A DNA stretch of 64,000 nt from the NCBI GenBank assembly GCA_946800325.1, contig OX326956.1:74535087-74599086 (forward strand). Reading direction: 5' to 3'. The stretch is from Luzula sylvatica (lineage: Eukaryota > Streptophyta > Magnoliopsida > Poales > Juncaceae). This document shows positions 33,906 through 45,779 of the stretch, in pieces. Position 1 is the stretch's first letter. Each line of letters opens with the position of its first letter. The translations under genes were made by a program, and so were the position numbers. The notes below the pieces were generated by a model, which ran no database searches, was not told where the DNA came from, and saw only the letters and a list, made by a program, of their open reading frames with translations.

Positions 33906-34833
33906 CACTGCTTATGAGCACAAGAAGCAGTGGTACAGTCTGGCATTACAACCAACAGGATGCCTCCAGTTAAAACACAAGAAACACCTGCAAGTAGGCC
34001 CCACAATATGCAATGGGACGTACAGGACCTCTCCATTGTATCCAAACCCAATAACTCAGCATTTTTCCCGTATTGAACACACTGACAAATCGTCCCTAAA
34101 CAACCTATACAGAAATAAAATAATAATAATTAGAGAAGAATTTTCTAGGGGAAATTCCATAAAAAGTTTGCATGAGCAGAATTGCAAAAAGACTACATTA
34201 TCATAAATTCCAAAAAAAAAGATCCAAAATTTGCAATTTATGCATAATAGAGTTTTCTAATGAATGATATAATAGAAAGAGGAGAAATGAATAGCATACA
34301 TTTCTTTGGATCATCAAAACAACCACAAATGCCAGAAGACCACTGATTAAGCTGTGCGCGCGAAATTGGCCTGGCCCCACTAATTGGATTAGGATCCGTT
34401 TCAGGATCCGAACCGTCTAAAGGCACGTAACTTGGAGGAACATACCCTTTTTCTGTTCAATTTCCTGTATAAAGGAAATATGTAAATAATAACTAGAATT
34501 AGTATCATGTCAGTATGTAAATTTTGTTTCTTTTTATTTAGTTTCTTGAATTATGAATTAGAGCCCCAAATAAATATGGAGAAATCTTTTCCTTGGTTCA
34601 TTATAGTCTATTTTCTGATCATCTCGACAATCAGGATGTAATTTCTATCGGTTAATTGGATTAGAAGAAGAAAAAAAGACGAAATTACGATAACTTTTCC
34701 TTCTTTATGACAAGGAATAACCTCAATTTCAATAAGCAAGAATCGATGCGAGATTTGAGCTGATATTTACTCTGAAATTACCTTCTTTCGCAACTTCGAT
34801 TCGATCAAGACGACTGATTGATTGCCTTCGCAT
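33866..34833 (-). pseudogene. PLAC8-family (Cys-rich) gene, 3' end replaced by repeat
   Basis: Three minus-strand exons join in phase: 34782-34833 (MRRQSISRLDRIEVAKE), 34300-34452 (EKGYVPPSYVPLDGSDPETD ... WSSGICGCFDDPKKC) and from 34104 (CLGTICQCVQYGKNAELLG, then SCTSHCILWGLL and VLTGGILLVV). The order WxxGxCxCFDD, CC...C.CVxxGxNAE and a hydrophobic segment is the PLAC8/Cys-rich domain of plant cell-number-regulator or cadmium-resistance type membrane proteins. Downstream of 'SCAHK' (about 33905) the sequence becomes cagtggcggatcttgtccc, a dispersed plant repeat start, and the frame stops at 33866. The usual C-terminal Cys-rich tail (YRxxLRxKY...) is missing. It was probably truncated by insertion; a chimeric short protein remains possible. 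Confidence 0.78.
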
Positions 34834-35394
34834 TTTGTGAGAAAAGCAAAAAAAATGGCACGAGTTATTCAGAAATTAAGAAATTATTTTAGGCCATAAA
34901 AGACAATATATTTGGGCTCTAATTTTTGAGAAGTTCATTTGTGAGAAATCAACTGTGTATTATTTTCTTTAAAGTTTTGGCCCATACATTTAATCTGGTT
35001 GAAGTACTTTTGTTGATATCTCGAATTTAAACCAATCAAATATATGACTTCTATATCCAGGTTTAGATTACTTTCTTGTGTTTTAATATATTATTCATTT
35101 AAATGTACAAATTGAAATAAACAACACGAAAACATAAAGTTGTTATAAAACAAATTATAATAAAAAAAACATACATCGTATAGAAAAAATATAAAATATA
35201 TATACTAGCAAAGACAAACGATCATTGAAATGTCAATTCTATTCTAACGACAATACGCTTTCACATTTCGCGCGTTGCGCGAAGATTTACGAGGCTTGGC
35301 TATTCTATAGATTAGAACTTGTCAAGGTATTGATTTTTCTACTCATTTTTTTTTAATTCGGTATGAAATGAAAATACAATTTTATTCAATTTTA

Positions 35395-35724
35395 GGGAGA
35401 TTTACATATTTACCCTTTTTGAAACTTGAAATTATATATTTATACTTCTTAAAATTAAATTATCATATTTACACTTTCATAATTCTAAAAGGGTAAATAT
35501 GTTACTTTCATTTTTAAAGAGTAAATATGATTTTGGTTTTTTAAAGGATAAAATAGTAATTTTAAATGTTTACCGTTAATTTTGATGGAGAAATTGAATG
35601 GTTTTTAATTTTTGGATAAATATGATATTTTAGAATTATGAAAGGGTAAATATAATATTTTAATTTCAAGAAGGTAAATACGTAATTTCAAATTTTCAAG
35701 TTTAGGTAAATACGTAAATCCCCC
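35395..35724. mobile_element. MITE-like element with ~20-bp TIR
   Basis: The left end, gggagatttacatatttaccc, is an imperfect inverted match to the right end, ggtaaatacgtaaatccccc. The interior repeats 'gggtaaatatg' motifs on both strands. It is about 330 bp, with no clean TSD. Confidence 0.65.
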
Positions 35725-35784
35725 TTTATTTTATTAGGAGACTTCTGAGAAAGGTTTACCGGTAAGGAGGCATCTATTTCTCCA

Positions 35785-36076
35785 CTATTCGCAAGATAAA
35801 ACAGTGCAGAAATTAACGTACCAGCAATTCTTAATCGGTACTAGATAAAGGAAAGAAAAGTGTCGAGCTTTACTTCCCTTTATCATCTGAACACACCAAA
35901 TGGATGGACATATGGACTGGAGAGGTGTACAAGGTACAAATGGGCTCCAGTTGGATATCCAGCTCTGTTTGTGAAGGCTGATTGATTCTTTTGTAGGGCA
36001 AGACTCGATCGAGACTTCGTGAAGAATTTGAAAGAGCTCCAATGTGTTGTAGCCAAAGTTCATAATAATCCTTCAT
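35785..36076 (-). other. Exon-like open segment, unrecognised
   Basis: A minus-strand frame from 36076 reads MKDYYELWLQHIGALSNSSR and continues to about 35870, where 'ggtaaag' could be a splice donor. It is GC-richer than the flanks. I recognise no family. It may be a gene fragment. Confidence 0.3.
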
Positions 36077-36976
36077 AATTAATAATCATTAACTGTATAA
36101 TATTTTTAATTGGTTTTACAAAATATAATAAAAATATTAAACATGCTGATTAACACTTAAAATTCTAATTCATTATAGATGAGTTTACATGCGAATTCTG
36201 TTACCACATTTTGTAATTGACAATTAATTAACAAGTCATTAAAGATTTCTTTTGCAATTAATAATTAACTCATAATTAACATGCCATTTTTTACTGAGCA
36301 ATTAACAATTAATCACAACAATCTTTTCAAATTTACAATTCACATTCAATTAAACATTCAAGTACGCCGAAATTAACAGAAAAAATAACCTTACAATAAA
36401 GTGAATTTTTTTTTCACAAATTACGATTCATCTTAAGCCTCAAGTCAAATCAAATCCAGATTGAAAATAATTCATCTAGGTTTTGATTATTCCATCACGC
36501 TAATTAACAATTCAGACACTAATTAACAGTCCATCATTGACTAGAATTAGGCATTTTAATATTCTTTATTCTTTATTTCTGGTATGCATAGATTGAAAAT
36601 TAGCTGTAATTTTGTTACCACCTACAAAAACCTTCAAATTCGTCCACATCCATTGGTCTAAAAATAGCAAATAAAACTCCGTATGAAAGTTATTTGCATC
36701 AAATATAAATAGTTTTCTTAGTATTAAACTTTTAATTATTTTATACTTTGAACTCAATTTCCACCGATATCTTTACATTTTCCCATAAAATATTTGCATC
36801 ACATAAATCAAACGAAAATAAACTAATTTGTGCTAACGATTTTTTTTTTTTTTTTTTCAGGACTAAGGAAATGTATAGCTTCTTTTAATATATTAATACG
36901 AGGTTTAATATATTGAATTGAGATTTTACACGGAAAATGTAAAAAATGAGACTAATCCAACTCTATATATCTATGG

Positions 36977-37480
36977 TTAAGCCGTCTTAGCAAAAACGGA
37001 CCATTGGTTGCCTTCTTGCCTTATCCTTGTCGTCGTGCTCGGTGCCTCGGTTCGAGTTGGTCGAAAGATTCGTGTGTTTTTTTCCTTCCATATCCCCCAA
37101 ATGGTGGCGATGAATTGAATATCGAGAATCCTTTTTTCCTTTCCGGACTTGTGGTCTTGCATTGACTCCCAAAATTGTAGAACGGAGGTTGGAGCCGGTA
37201 GGTTAGTGGGGACCGGGTGGCCCAACGCCCTCCATACTCTCTTGGCGTACCTACAATCGATCAAAAGGTAAGGAGCCGTTTCTTTTTCTATGCCGCAATT
37301 TTTGTAATTTTGCACATTCGGTCAATTTCTTTTAGTTAGATTGTCGCCCATAATGATTCTATCATTTATCGCAAGCCAATCGAAAAATTTAGCTTTCATG
37401 GGCGTCTTTATTTTTCACAAGGACTCGTTCCATCTTTGTAGGACACCCGGATTAATGAAGAAACGGTAGGTCAATGATAT
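36977..37480 (-). pseudogene. LINE ORF2 C-terminal (zf-RVT) fragment
   Basis: Minus-strand translation gives FFDWLAINDRIIMGDNLTKR, a stop, then NVQNYKNCGIEKETAPYLLI and DCRYAKRVWRALG, followed by WGIWKEKNTRIF. This is the zinc-binding C-terminal region of plant non-LTR retrotransposon reverse transcriptases (C..CG..E.A.HLL..C..A..VW). In-frame stops and the lack of the RT domain show a dead 5'-truncated copy. Confidence 0.85.
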
Positions 37481-38350
37481 GGATAATTTTTCTTTGTTGA
37501 GGAGATCCGGTTTGGGGGTGGTCCGTTTTTGCAACTCGGAAAAGAGGGGCTAATTTTTATAGGTCATTGATGAAGTAGGAGGTGTGAGAATCGGGTATCA
37601 AAAAGATGTGGAATGCGTTGTGGATGTCATTAACTTTCCTAATGGTTGCGTCGCACATGTCATCATGGTTAATGGTTATTTTTCATATCCATTTTACGAT
37701 ACAAAAAAAGCTAATGATTTTACGAAACAAAAGTTTATTATTGAAGTTCGTTGTGTACTTTACCGTAACAAGCAAATAAGGCATGAAGAGCAATATTTTT
37801 TTGTAAGAGGCCAATTACCTGTTCCTATATTTCACTATAAAATTATTTATTTAATTGACATCATAATTAACATATACATAATTAATTATTAATTCATATA
37901 TAATTCAAATTCATATAAATTAATAATTTTAATTAATATTAATTAACTTTTAAAGAATGTGACGGTGAAATATAGGGGCGAAGTAAAATTTATCTTCTTG
38001 TAAAGTTTGATACCGAATTTTAGCATGACTAGATGCATATATTGCATGACTAAAATTAGTTGATAGTGATATGGACGTGAAATAATTTTACTCGTTAAAT
38101 AAAAATTCATTTAAAATGACTAATTTGCTTTTATTAAAAACTCGTATATATTTTGAAAAATTGATTATTATGAATCAAATGAAGATTTAAATTATACATA
38201 ACTCGAACGTAATATAGATATTTATTTTTTGGAAAAAATCACATTTATTTTTTTGGAAAAATCACATAATATAATTGGATCATTTCTTAAGTTTAATCAT
38301 TAAAATGCACAGCAACTAAAAAAAAGATTAAAAATGCCAAAAAGACTAAA
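37481..38350. other. No clear gene
   Basis: 37481-37700 may be further upstream LINE sequence in broken frames. A plus-strand frame 37584-37892 (MRIGYQKDVECVVDVINFPN...) overlaps it and is not recognised. The rest is AT-rich. Confidence 0.4.
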
Positions 38351-38356
38351 AAAGAT

Positions 38357-38455
38357 ATGGCCTTTGACTATCAATTCCATGATTTTCCATTCCTACTCAC
38401 TATATTAACGCAACATTGCAATCTTAACGTTTAAGTAGCAAAACAAAATATTTTC
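38357..38455 (+). repeat. ~95-bp duplication, copy 1 (copy 2 at 40261-40357)
   Basis: 'tatggcctttgactatcaattccatgattttcc' and the following 'ttaacg' segments recur at 40261 with a few substitutions. They lie on either side of a Helitron 3' end (39289). Confidence 0.85.
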
Positions 38456-39260
38456 TCATGATAATAAAATGACATACCCAAACCAAAAAAATATGATATA
38501 GGCCCGGCCCACTAATGATATGGATTTCACATATGTTAAAGGTCCATCAAAATTAAAAACTCCAATTTATTTAATGTATATCAATATCATTTTAATGAAC
38601 TAAAGAGCAATGGGAAATTTTACCCTCTTATTAAATTTACAATACAAGAGCATACAACATGCCACGTTGTCCTTTTTGTTACACTAGATTTTGTTCAATT
38701 TTATATCCTCACATTCATGTAAAAAGTTAGCAAAATAGTCAAAAAAAATAAAGAACCATGCTTTAGGTGTTTGATCTTGTCCAGACTTTTTGGTCATTTA
38801 ATGTTGGGCCTTTATTCAAATTGCTTCAAGAATAAATTGGCCTTTATTCAAATTGCTTCAAGAATAAATTAGGAATTTGATTTGATAATATTAATATCTT
38901 ATCACCTCTTTAATGTTTGCTTTCTTATGCTATGAGAATTTGATTTTTTTTCAACCCGTTCTTACTATTAGGTGAGTTCATTGTTTAAACCACTTAATGT
39001 GCCAATTGTGTCCTTGTGAGTAATGAAAAATATTTAAGAAGTAACAATAAAATAAAAAAATAGTCTATGATTCTCGCTGCAAAAAATGAAAAAATTTGAT
39101 ATGTAGATTCCAATTTAATCTCATTTAAAAAAAAAGGAACAATATAATAATATACATGTTTCCAAATATGATAGTTATAATGGATAAGATTAGTTCTAAT
39201 TTGTACTTAAAATATTTCGAAGTAAAAATGTTATTTTATCATAAACACTAAATTGAATAG
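38456..39260. other. AT-rich DNA, body of an undefined Helitron
   Basis: No gene. A 27-bp tandem repeat 'ggcctttattcaaattgcttcaagaataaatt' occurs near 38809 and 38841. It probably belongs to the Helitron ending at 39289. Confidence 0.45.
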
Positions 39261-39261
39261 T

Positions 39262-39289
39262 CCGCAGCGAAGCGCGGGAATTTTCCTAG
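39262..39289 (+). mobile_element. Helitron 3' terminus (family 2)
   Basis: Imperfect hairpin ccgcagcgaagcgcggg (39262-39278), a short spacer, and CTAG at 39286-39289 followed by T. The element lies to the left. Its 5' end is not identified. The hairpin core cgcagcgaag is shared with the oppositely oriented end at 41805. Confidence 0.75.
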
Positions 39290-40206
39290 TGTATATTAAT
39301 ATCATTTTGATTGAGGCCTGAAGGCCGGTCCAAATACAAAAATTTGAAAAAAATTGTTTGTTGCTAAAGAAATTAAGGCCTCAAGTTAAGTAGATCCTAA
39401 TTTTTAGAAATATATACAATTATATTATGCTATTAGTATAAATAATTGGACTTGAAATATTCAAATTATCTTAAATGAGCTCATGCACTAATTAATGTCA
39501 AGTTATGAAGTTAGCATATCATATATTTAGGTGCACTATAAGTATAAGTTTAGAATTTTGAATTAGAATATAAACTACCATATCAATCAGTTCAGGAATA
39601 ATTGAATTTCTTATACATGTTGTATTTGTTTCATTGTAATTTAATAGATTTAAAATTTAAAATTTAGACCTCGTCCTTTTTGTTATTGTAGTTGGTACCT
39701 ATATTTTTTATTGAAACTTTTATTCTTGATTTTGTTTAATCTATATAATATTAATTTTGTATTTGGAAGATATTAATCTCACTGACTATTTTTAATTAAA
39801 ATTTTGCTACTAGACTTTCCATTAAGAAATTCGTATAATAACTTCATTGATATTTTTTGACGGGGTTCAATTTCTATTTCATGATAATTTTACATATATA
39901 TAAAAAAATAAATTATGAAACAAAAATTATCTTAAATTTAGATGTAAATTAGTAAATATTATATTAAAGTAATTAAAAAACAAAAAAAATCGTTGAATCA
40001 TTAATAAATATTGTATTAGTTAAATCATTAACAAAAAAAGTTTTTAAGAAATATTGTATTAGTTTTCTATTTGAGAAATTTTTGTCATTAAATTAATATA
40101 ATATTATATTCGATTAATCTCGTTAATTTTTTGTCAAAAGCTTCTAAAAATGTCGAGCCGACACTGATAGGTCGCTTAAGTTTTAATCAAAAAGTTGCGA
40201 TAATAA

Positions 40207-40258
40207 ATCTTGGTTAATCAAGTACACACAAGAAGAAGAAAAAAAAATTCATAAAGAA
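40207..40258. repeat. ~50-bp direct repeat, left copy
   Basis: 'cttggttaatcaagtacacacaagaagaag' plus an A-rich tail and 'cataaagaaa' recur at 40895-40947. The two copies bracket 636 bp containing a LINE fragment and the second copy of the 38357 duplication. Confidence 0.85.
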
Positions 40259-40359
40259 ATATATGGCCTTTGACTATCAATTCCATGATTTTCCATTTCT
40301 ACTCGCTACATTAACGCAAACATTGCAATCTTAACGCTTAAGTAACAAAATAAATGGCC

Positions 40360-40705
40360 CAATGGAACGACTTGCAAATTATGTGCAAGATACGATGAAA
40401 TGGCCCTCCATATTTTCTCAAATTGTTCGTTCATTGTGGCCGTTTGGAGGCACATAGAAAGGACAAATAATATTAGTTCGAAATTTAGTCCGTATGAGAA
40501 GATATTCAACACATGGAAATCAAACCGGGTCAAACGGGACGTGGATAAAAGAAACGATTGGGACATAATGTGGGCATCGGCCATGTGGCAAATATGAAAA
40601 CAATGAAACGCTAGAATCTTCGGAACGGACGACAAGAGTCCAATTTACATTGGCAACAAAACAATGACGAAGACACAAGTTTGGAGGAAGGCATGAAGCA
40701 TCAAA
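40360..40705 (+). pseudogene. LINE C-terminal (zf-RVT) fragment
   Basis: The plus-strand frame reads TCKLCARYDEMALHIFSNCS and FIVAVWRHIE, then WDIMWASAMWQI, a stop, and NARIFGTDDKS. This is the C..C....E...H.F..C.....VW pattern of plant LINE reverse transcriptase C-termini. Stops interrupt it and the RT core is absent. Confidence 0.8.
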
Positions 40706-40894
40706 ATGGATTAGTGCTCAACCAAACCGAAAAGTCAGGCCCATGCGTTCCGGGATAGCACTCGTTGACGAAATATAGGAGTCACCATATTTTTTTTTTT
40801 CTTTCTTCTTTTGTATTTCTTTTTACGTTCACATCCACCATGTTCTGCTCAAAACAGCGAACGATGTAAATATCCACCATGTTCTCCTCTTTCT

Positions 40895-40947
40895 TGGTTA
40901 ATCAAGTACACACAAGAAGAAGAAGAAAAAAAAATCATAAAGAAAGT
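40895..40947. repeat. ~50-bp direct repeat, right copy
   Basis: Nearly identical to 40207-40258, with an extra 'gaa' in the purine tract. Confidence 0.85.
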
Positions 40948-41800
40948 GTGCTCAAATGGTTTTAGCATGATACACACATCATTAAACTACATGCTGAATA
41001 TATTAAATTGGCGAAGGTGACCTTAAATAAACCAGTGTAGTAATATAGTAGCCGTAGATCAAAAAATGGAAGAACAAAATGGAGTTCATATTTATTTGTT
41101 GTCAGTTTATTCACGTAACAAATTGGAAAAAATCAATTATTCATGTTAAATTTTGCGATTTAGTGATATCTATTTTTTTTCAATTGACTGAATTATTGAT
41201 TGCAAAACCAATTTTGTAAAGTTGATAATTAAATCGAAGTTCAATTAAGATCTTATATTCATATGAACAAGGTTTAAATTCAGTAAAAATATTATATAAC
41301 TTATAAGGAGAATCAACTTATATAGTTTCAAATAATTTAGTTTAGTTGTGGACTTGTTTACTTAAATTTTTTATTTTTTTCTCTTAGCTCGATGAGTACT
41401 CGAGAAGCTCAAGAATATCAGATGACTTTTCGACATCTGTCAGAAGCTCTCATTGATTATACTCTTTCCCTAACCATTTTCGATTATGAATGGATCTCGA
41501 GAATTTTGATTGAACAAGACTTTTGCAATATTAGAAAAAGGATGTTTGTATTTGAAAATTGAATAGTGATCCTGATTCCTATCCTATTTCTTGGTTGTGA
41601 TATTGGATAGGTTCTTGAGGGTATTAAGAGGTTGCACCAGCACAAAAAGAAAATAATTGAAAGTCTCCAATTTGTACAGCCTATGACTAATGATTTATGA
41701 TATATCAATTTCAAATTTCAAGTATAATGTACCCGGAACAATCAAATTGTTATTGTTAATAGTATAATAAGCCTAAATATATTAATTGATGAAATATTAC
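40948..41800. other. No clear gene
   Basis: AT-rich. 41390-41700 is slightly richer and carries a minus-strand frame with no recognised family. Confidence 0.45.
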
Positions 41801-41804
41801 TAAA

Positions 41805-41836
41805 CTAGTAAAATACCCGCGACTTCGCTGCGGGTT
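41805..41836 (-). mobile_element. Helitron 3' terminus on minus strand (family 2)
   Basis: Read on the minus strand: acccgcagcgaagtcgcggg hairpin, 'tatttta', CTAG (plus-strand 41805-41808), then T. The element extends to the right. No 5' end is identified. It faces the plus-strand terminus at 39289. Confidence 0.75.
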
Positions 41837-42176
41837 TTTTTGATTTGTTTTTTTTTTACTACTATTCTCATGACCCAACTTGCTTAAAAATAAGCCATTC
41901 AAATTTACAATTGAAACTAAATATTTACTTCAACAAAACATTGAAGTTTAATATTCAAATATTTGCATTGATTCAAACGACATATTTGAAATGATCTTGT
42001 AAGCATTTGAACATACATGGTATTAGTATTATTGTCCAAACAAATAGTCATCTATGTAGAGCTCATTACCTGTGCAGATATTATGATGATAATATTTTCT
42101 TTATGTTTTTTCATTCCACCCAATAATAAAAAAACAAAACAAAAATTATAGAATGTGTAGGGCTTATATATCCCTA

Positions 42177-42242
42177 GCGCATATTAATTGAAAGTACCAA
42201 TACAAATATTTGTACTTTCCATTCAATGAAATATGCGTCACG
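42177..42242. repeat. Short palindromic hairpin
   Basis: gcgcatattaattgaaagtac and gtactttccattcaatgaaatatgcg form an imperfect stem around a short A/T loop. Possibly a tiny foldback element. Confidence 0.6.
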
Positions 42243-42401
42243 GATAAATAAACCATGCATTCTATTGATAAAATAATATTGGTTCATTATTTTGCTTATT
42301 TTTTTTTAAGGAGGTTCGACAATGTGTCGAGACCTCGAATATATTAGATTAAAGAAGTGAAACGAAATAGAGAATTTGGGGAGAATATATAAGACAATAT
42401 T

Positions 42402-42542
42402 CTTATTTTTTTTTTTTTTGAAGAGATAGGTTTTTTTTTTTATATTGATGCCGCCGGGATTCGAACCCACAACCTCTACAATATGAGGGTTTATTGTGCT
42501 GAGCACTCAACCATCTAGGCTATGGGACCATTGGCTACATAA
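42402..42542 (-). mobile_element. tRNA-derived SINE
   Basis: The minus-strand head ggtcccatagcctagatggt (starts 42529) carries a Pol III A box (TAGCCTAGATGG, 42511-42522) and B box (GGTTCGAATCCC, 42456-42467), like a Leu/Ser-type tRNA. It ends in A-rich tracts. Flanking 'acaatatt' copies (42394-42401 and 42543-42550) are a candidate TSD. It is not a functional tRNA: no matching acceptor stem is seen and the 3' side runs into A-rich sequence. Confidence 0.8.
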
Positions 42543-42550
42543 ACAATATT

Positions 42551-43190
42551 TCAATACTTTTGTACATAAACAATTATATAAAAGTATCATCTAAATTACA
42601 AATGATATTGTTATACAAAATAAAAATATGGCATTTTTGTAATTATAATTGATATTACCACCCAACTTTTTAACTTCACATTACCTACATGAAACAATAG
42701 ACTAATCTTTGAACATAGCAATTGATGAAGAAGCTGGCAAATACAATTAAATCATATTATTAAATTATTAAATATTTTTGAATAAAAAATGAGAATGACT
42801 GAAATGATTAAATGACTATTTTAATATCGACAAATGCAATTATTATTAAATATTGATGACAAATCAAATGATATTTTAATAATGAAGTTGTACATTTCTT
42901 AGTAATTGAGTTTAGACGATAGACATTACATATCTAATATGACATTCTAATGTGTATATGTTTTGAATCTAATGTGTATAACTAAAAAAATTATTTTCTT
43001 GTATACAATATAATTATGATCATATTATTTCAGTTCGATCTAATATAATCTGACAATTACTTCATTTATGTTTGTTTGTCTATTTTGCATACCATTCGAC
43101 ATCGAGGGAAAAATATGCCATAAAATTTTGTTATATACCATTTAATTTTTGTGGTTATTGGAATTTATAGGAGTTGAAACCATAAATTGC
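42551..43190. other. AT-rich intergenic DNA
   Basis: No gene or clear repeat structure beyond AT-rich simple sequence. Confidence 0.5.
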
Positions 43191-43294
<104 letters not shown>

Positions 43295-43651
43295 GTCAAC
43301 ATATAGTTATTAAATTTGATATCAATTTAGACGAAGTAAAGATCACTGATATAAAATATCTGCACACGATGACATTAAAAAAGATATACCAAAAAATGAA
43401 GTGCATATGTATAGCAACACACTTATAATCTGATTATACTATATAGACCCATCAAATCAGCTTACGTCTCAATAATATGAAATATTGTCGTAGTAGACAT
43501 AAGATGTAAAAATTGGAAATAAATGAACAAACAATTATATAAATTATTATAATATTATTGTTTCCACACCAAAACAATTAGCATTAAACATTATACTTTA
43601 AATCATTAAATGGTTGCTTCTATCCATTGGCTAAACTCGAAAATAGACATG

Positions 43652-43803
43652 GAGTAATGATAGATACACAAATATCAACCACAAATGTGTCACAAATAAC
43701 TAAGTTTGTAATATTAATTATGTATATATGAATCATAAATCAAATACAAACTTATGTATTTGTGTCACATTTGTGGTTGGTATTTGTGTCCCTATCATTA
43801 CTC
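43652..43803. mobile_element. Foldback MITE, 59-bp arms
   Basis: The left arm (43652-43710, starts gagtaatgatag) pairs with the right arm (43745-43803, ends ctatcattactc) over about 59 bp with a few mismatches, leaving a 34-bp loop. No coding sequence. The TSD is not clear. Confidence 0.8.
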
Positions 43804-44685
43804 GATTATATGACGATATTTTTCAGATGCATCTGCATATCATGTTTCTTTTATGCAGACTCGTACGTCGATACTTCCTTGATTGTTTTTATTTCCATAC
43901 ATGGATATATATATTTATTCTGAGCAATTTCTATAACAAAATCATACATAAAAAATGAAATTTCTGGAAGAATCAAACAATCAAGATTAATCAAACACAA
44001 AATTCTTATCGTAATTGCTCCTAGAAATTAAAATTTGTTAAATTCCATATGAAAATACCATAGTCACTATTGGTGGATTCCATATTAAAATTTCATATTA
44101 AGTACTTTCTGACTTCAACAAACGTGATTGCAGTTCATAACTTTCTGAACAGCATATCAATAGGTGGTTTCAAGCGTGTTTTTAAACCCAATTCAAATCT
44201 CGAAATATGAAAAAATTCTCAGAGTACTCTCGTCTCCCTGTTTTTCCAAATATGGTAATCCTTCTACATCGTAACATGATAAGAGAAAGTTAATATTCGC
44301 ATAGTCACATTTTTTTTTAGAAACTTGGGTTTATCTGTAAATATACTTGATAAAATTACACTTTAACATAAAAACATAACGGTTAATAAAATTGTTCTAT
44401 ATACACAATCATATCAAAATCATAACGCAATGCTAAAAAAATTCCACTTAGAGGTTCTAAAAATTTAATAAAATGTATGCCATGATTAAAAAGTGAGAAA
44501 GCAATCTAAAGTTATGTTTACTACCTTCTTAAATAAAACAAAATAATGAATACAACACTTAATCATTAATAATACAACACTTAATCATTGATAAAAAAAA
44601 TAAATATATGAGATATGGTTAATACCTATGAAAGTTGTGTACTATTCGAATCTTCAAATATGAAGAAACCTCTTAGAGTAATTTT
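43804..44685. other. No clear gene
   Basis: AT-rich sequence with scattered short similarities to the downstream tandem repeat. Confidence 0.45.
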
Positions 44686-44689
44686 GGCG

Positions 44690-45580
44690 AACACCTTATC
44701 ATCACAAGATTTTTCCTTTTAATTTATGATAGCCTATTCACCTGAAATGAAAAAACAATATGTCAATAAATTAAATTTCAACTATTAAAGAAAGGTTTTT
44801 GAGTATAAGTAAATTTAAAATCTGTTTATTGAATCAATTCGGAAAAAATATGTAAAAGTTCATACCTTTGTTTATTGCAGTAATTTCGACGAACACCTCA
44901 CGATCACAAAAATTTATCTTTTGAATTATGACAACCTATTAACCAAATCGGGAAAAAAAATTGTATGACACAATTAAATTTCAACTATTTGAGATAAAGG
45001 TAATGGATTGTAAGTAAATTTCGAAACTGCCAATATAGATGATTTCGAAAAATAATTAATTTTGATGAACACCTTATGATCAGTAAAATTTACCTATTAA
45101 TTTTGGCGAAAACCTTATCGACACAAGTCTTTCCTTTCAATTTATGATAGCCTATTCACCTATAGTGAGAAAACAATATAGCATTAAATTAAATTTTAAA
45201 AAAAAGTAATTTCAACGAACACCTTGTGATCAGAAAAAAATTGACCAATTTATTTTGGCATACACCTTATCGGCACAAGCCTTTTCCTTTAAATTTTTGA
45301 TAGCCTATTAACCTAAATCGAGAAAACAATATATCACCGAATTAAATTTCAAAAAATAAGTAATTTCAACGAACACCTTATGATCAGAAAAATTTAATTT
45401 TGAAGAACACCTTATCGGCACAAGCCTTTTCCTTTCATTTTATGATACCCTATTAACCTAAATCGAGAAAACAATATAGAACTAAATTAAATTTCAAAAA
45501 GTAAGTAATTTCAACGAACACCTTATCATCAGAAAAATTAACCTAGTAATTTTGACGAACACCTTATGAGCACAAGTCTT
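44690..45580. repeat. Degenerate 130-190 bp tandem repeat
   Basis: Units share 'aattttggcgaacaccttat', 'cacaagccttttccttt', 'tatgatagcctatt(c/a)acc' and 'gagaaaacaatat'. Copies are near 44690, 44880, 45100, 45235, 45400 and 45545. No gene. Confidence 0.85.
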
Positions 45581-45779
45581 TTTAACTATATGAGAGGAAA
45601 GTAATGGATTGTAAGTAAATATCAAAATTGCAAATAAAAACGATTATAAAAATAAGAACAACATCATACTTTATGAACAAAGAGAAAAAAAATTGCAAAT
45701 CGTGACGAAAAGGAGACCAAGATGAACGGCGATAATGTTCTAAAACGAAAAAGATAGAGAAAGAGAAGTACAAATCTGA

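Noticed and set aside
35268..35282. Hairpin tcgcgcgttgcgcga as a further Helitron 3' end
   Set aside because: No CTAG (CTRR) follows at the usual distance of about 5-12 bases; the nearest is too far away or on the wrong side.
35395..35724. Firm assignment of this MITE to a superfamily
   Set aside because: TIRs are visible but the A/T-rich flanks do not give an unambiguous target duplication.
37584..37892. 102-residue plus-strand frame as a gene
   Set aside because: It starts in likely LINE-derived sequence, ends in low-complexity Ile/Tyr, and matches nothing I recognise; kept only as a note.
42449..42530. A functional tRNA gene
   Set aside because: A and B boxes are present but no paired acceptor stem is seen, and the 3' side runs into poly(A) as in a SINE.
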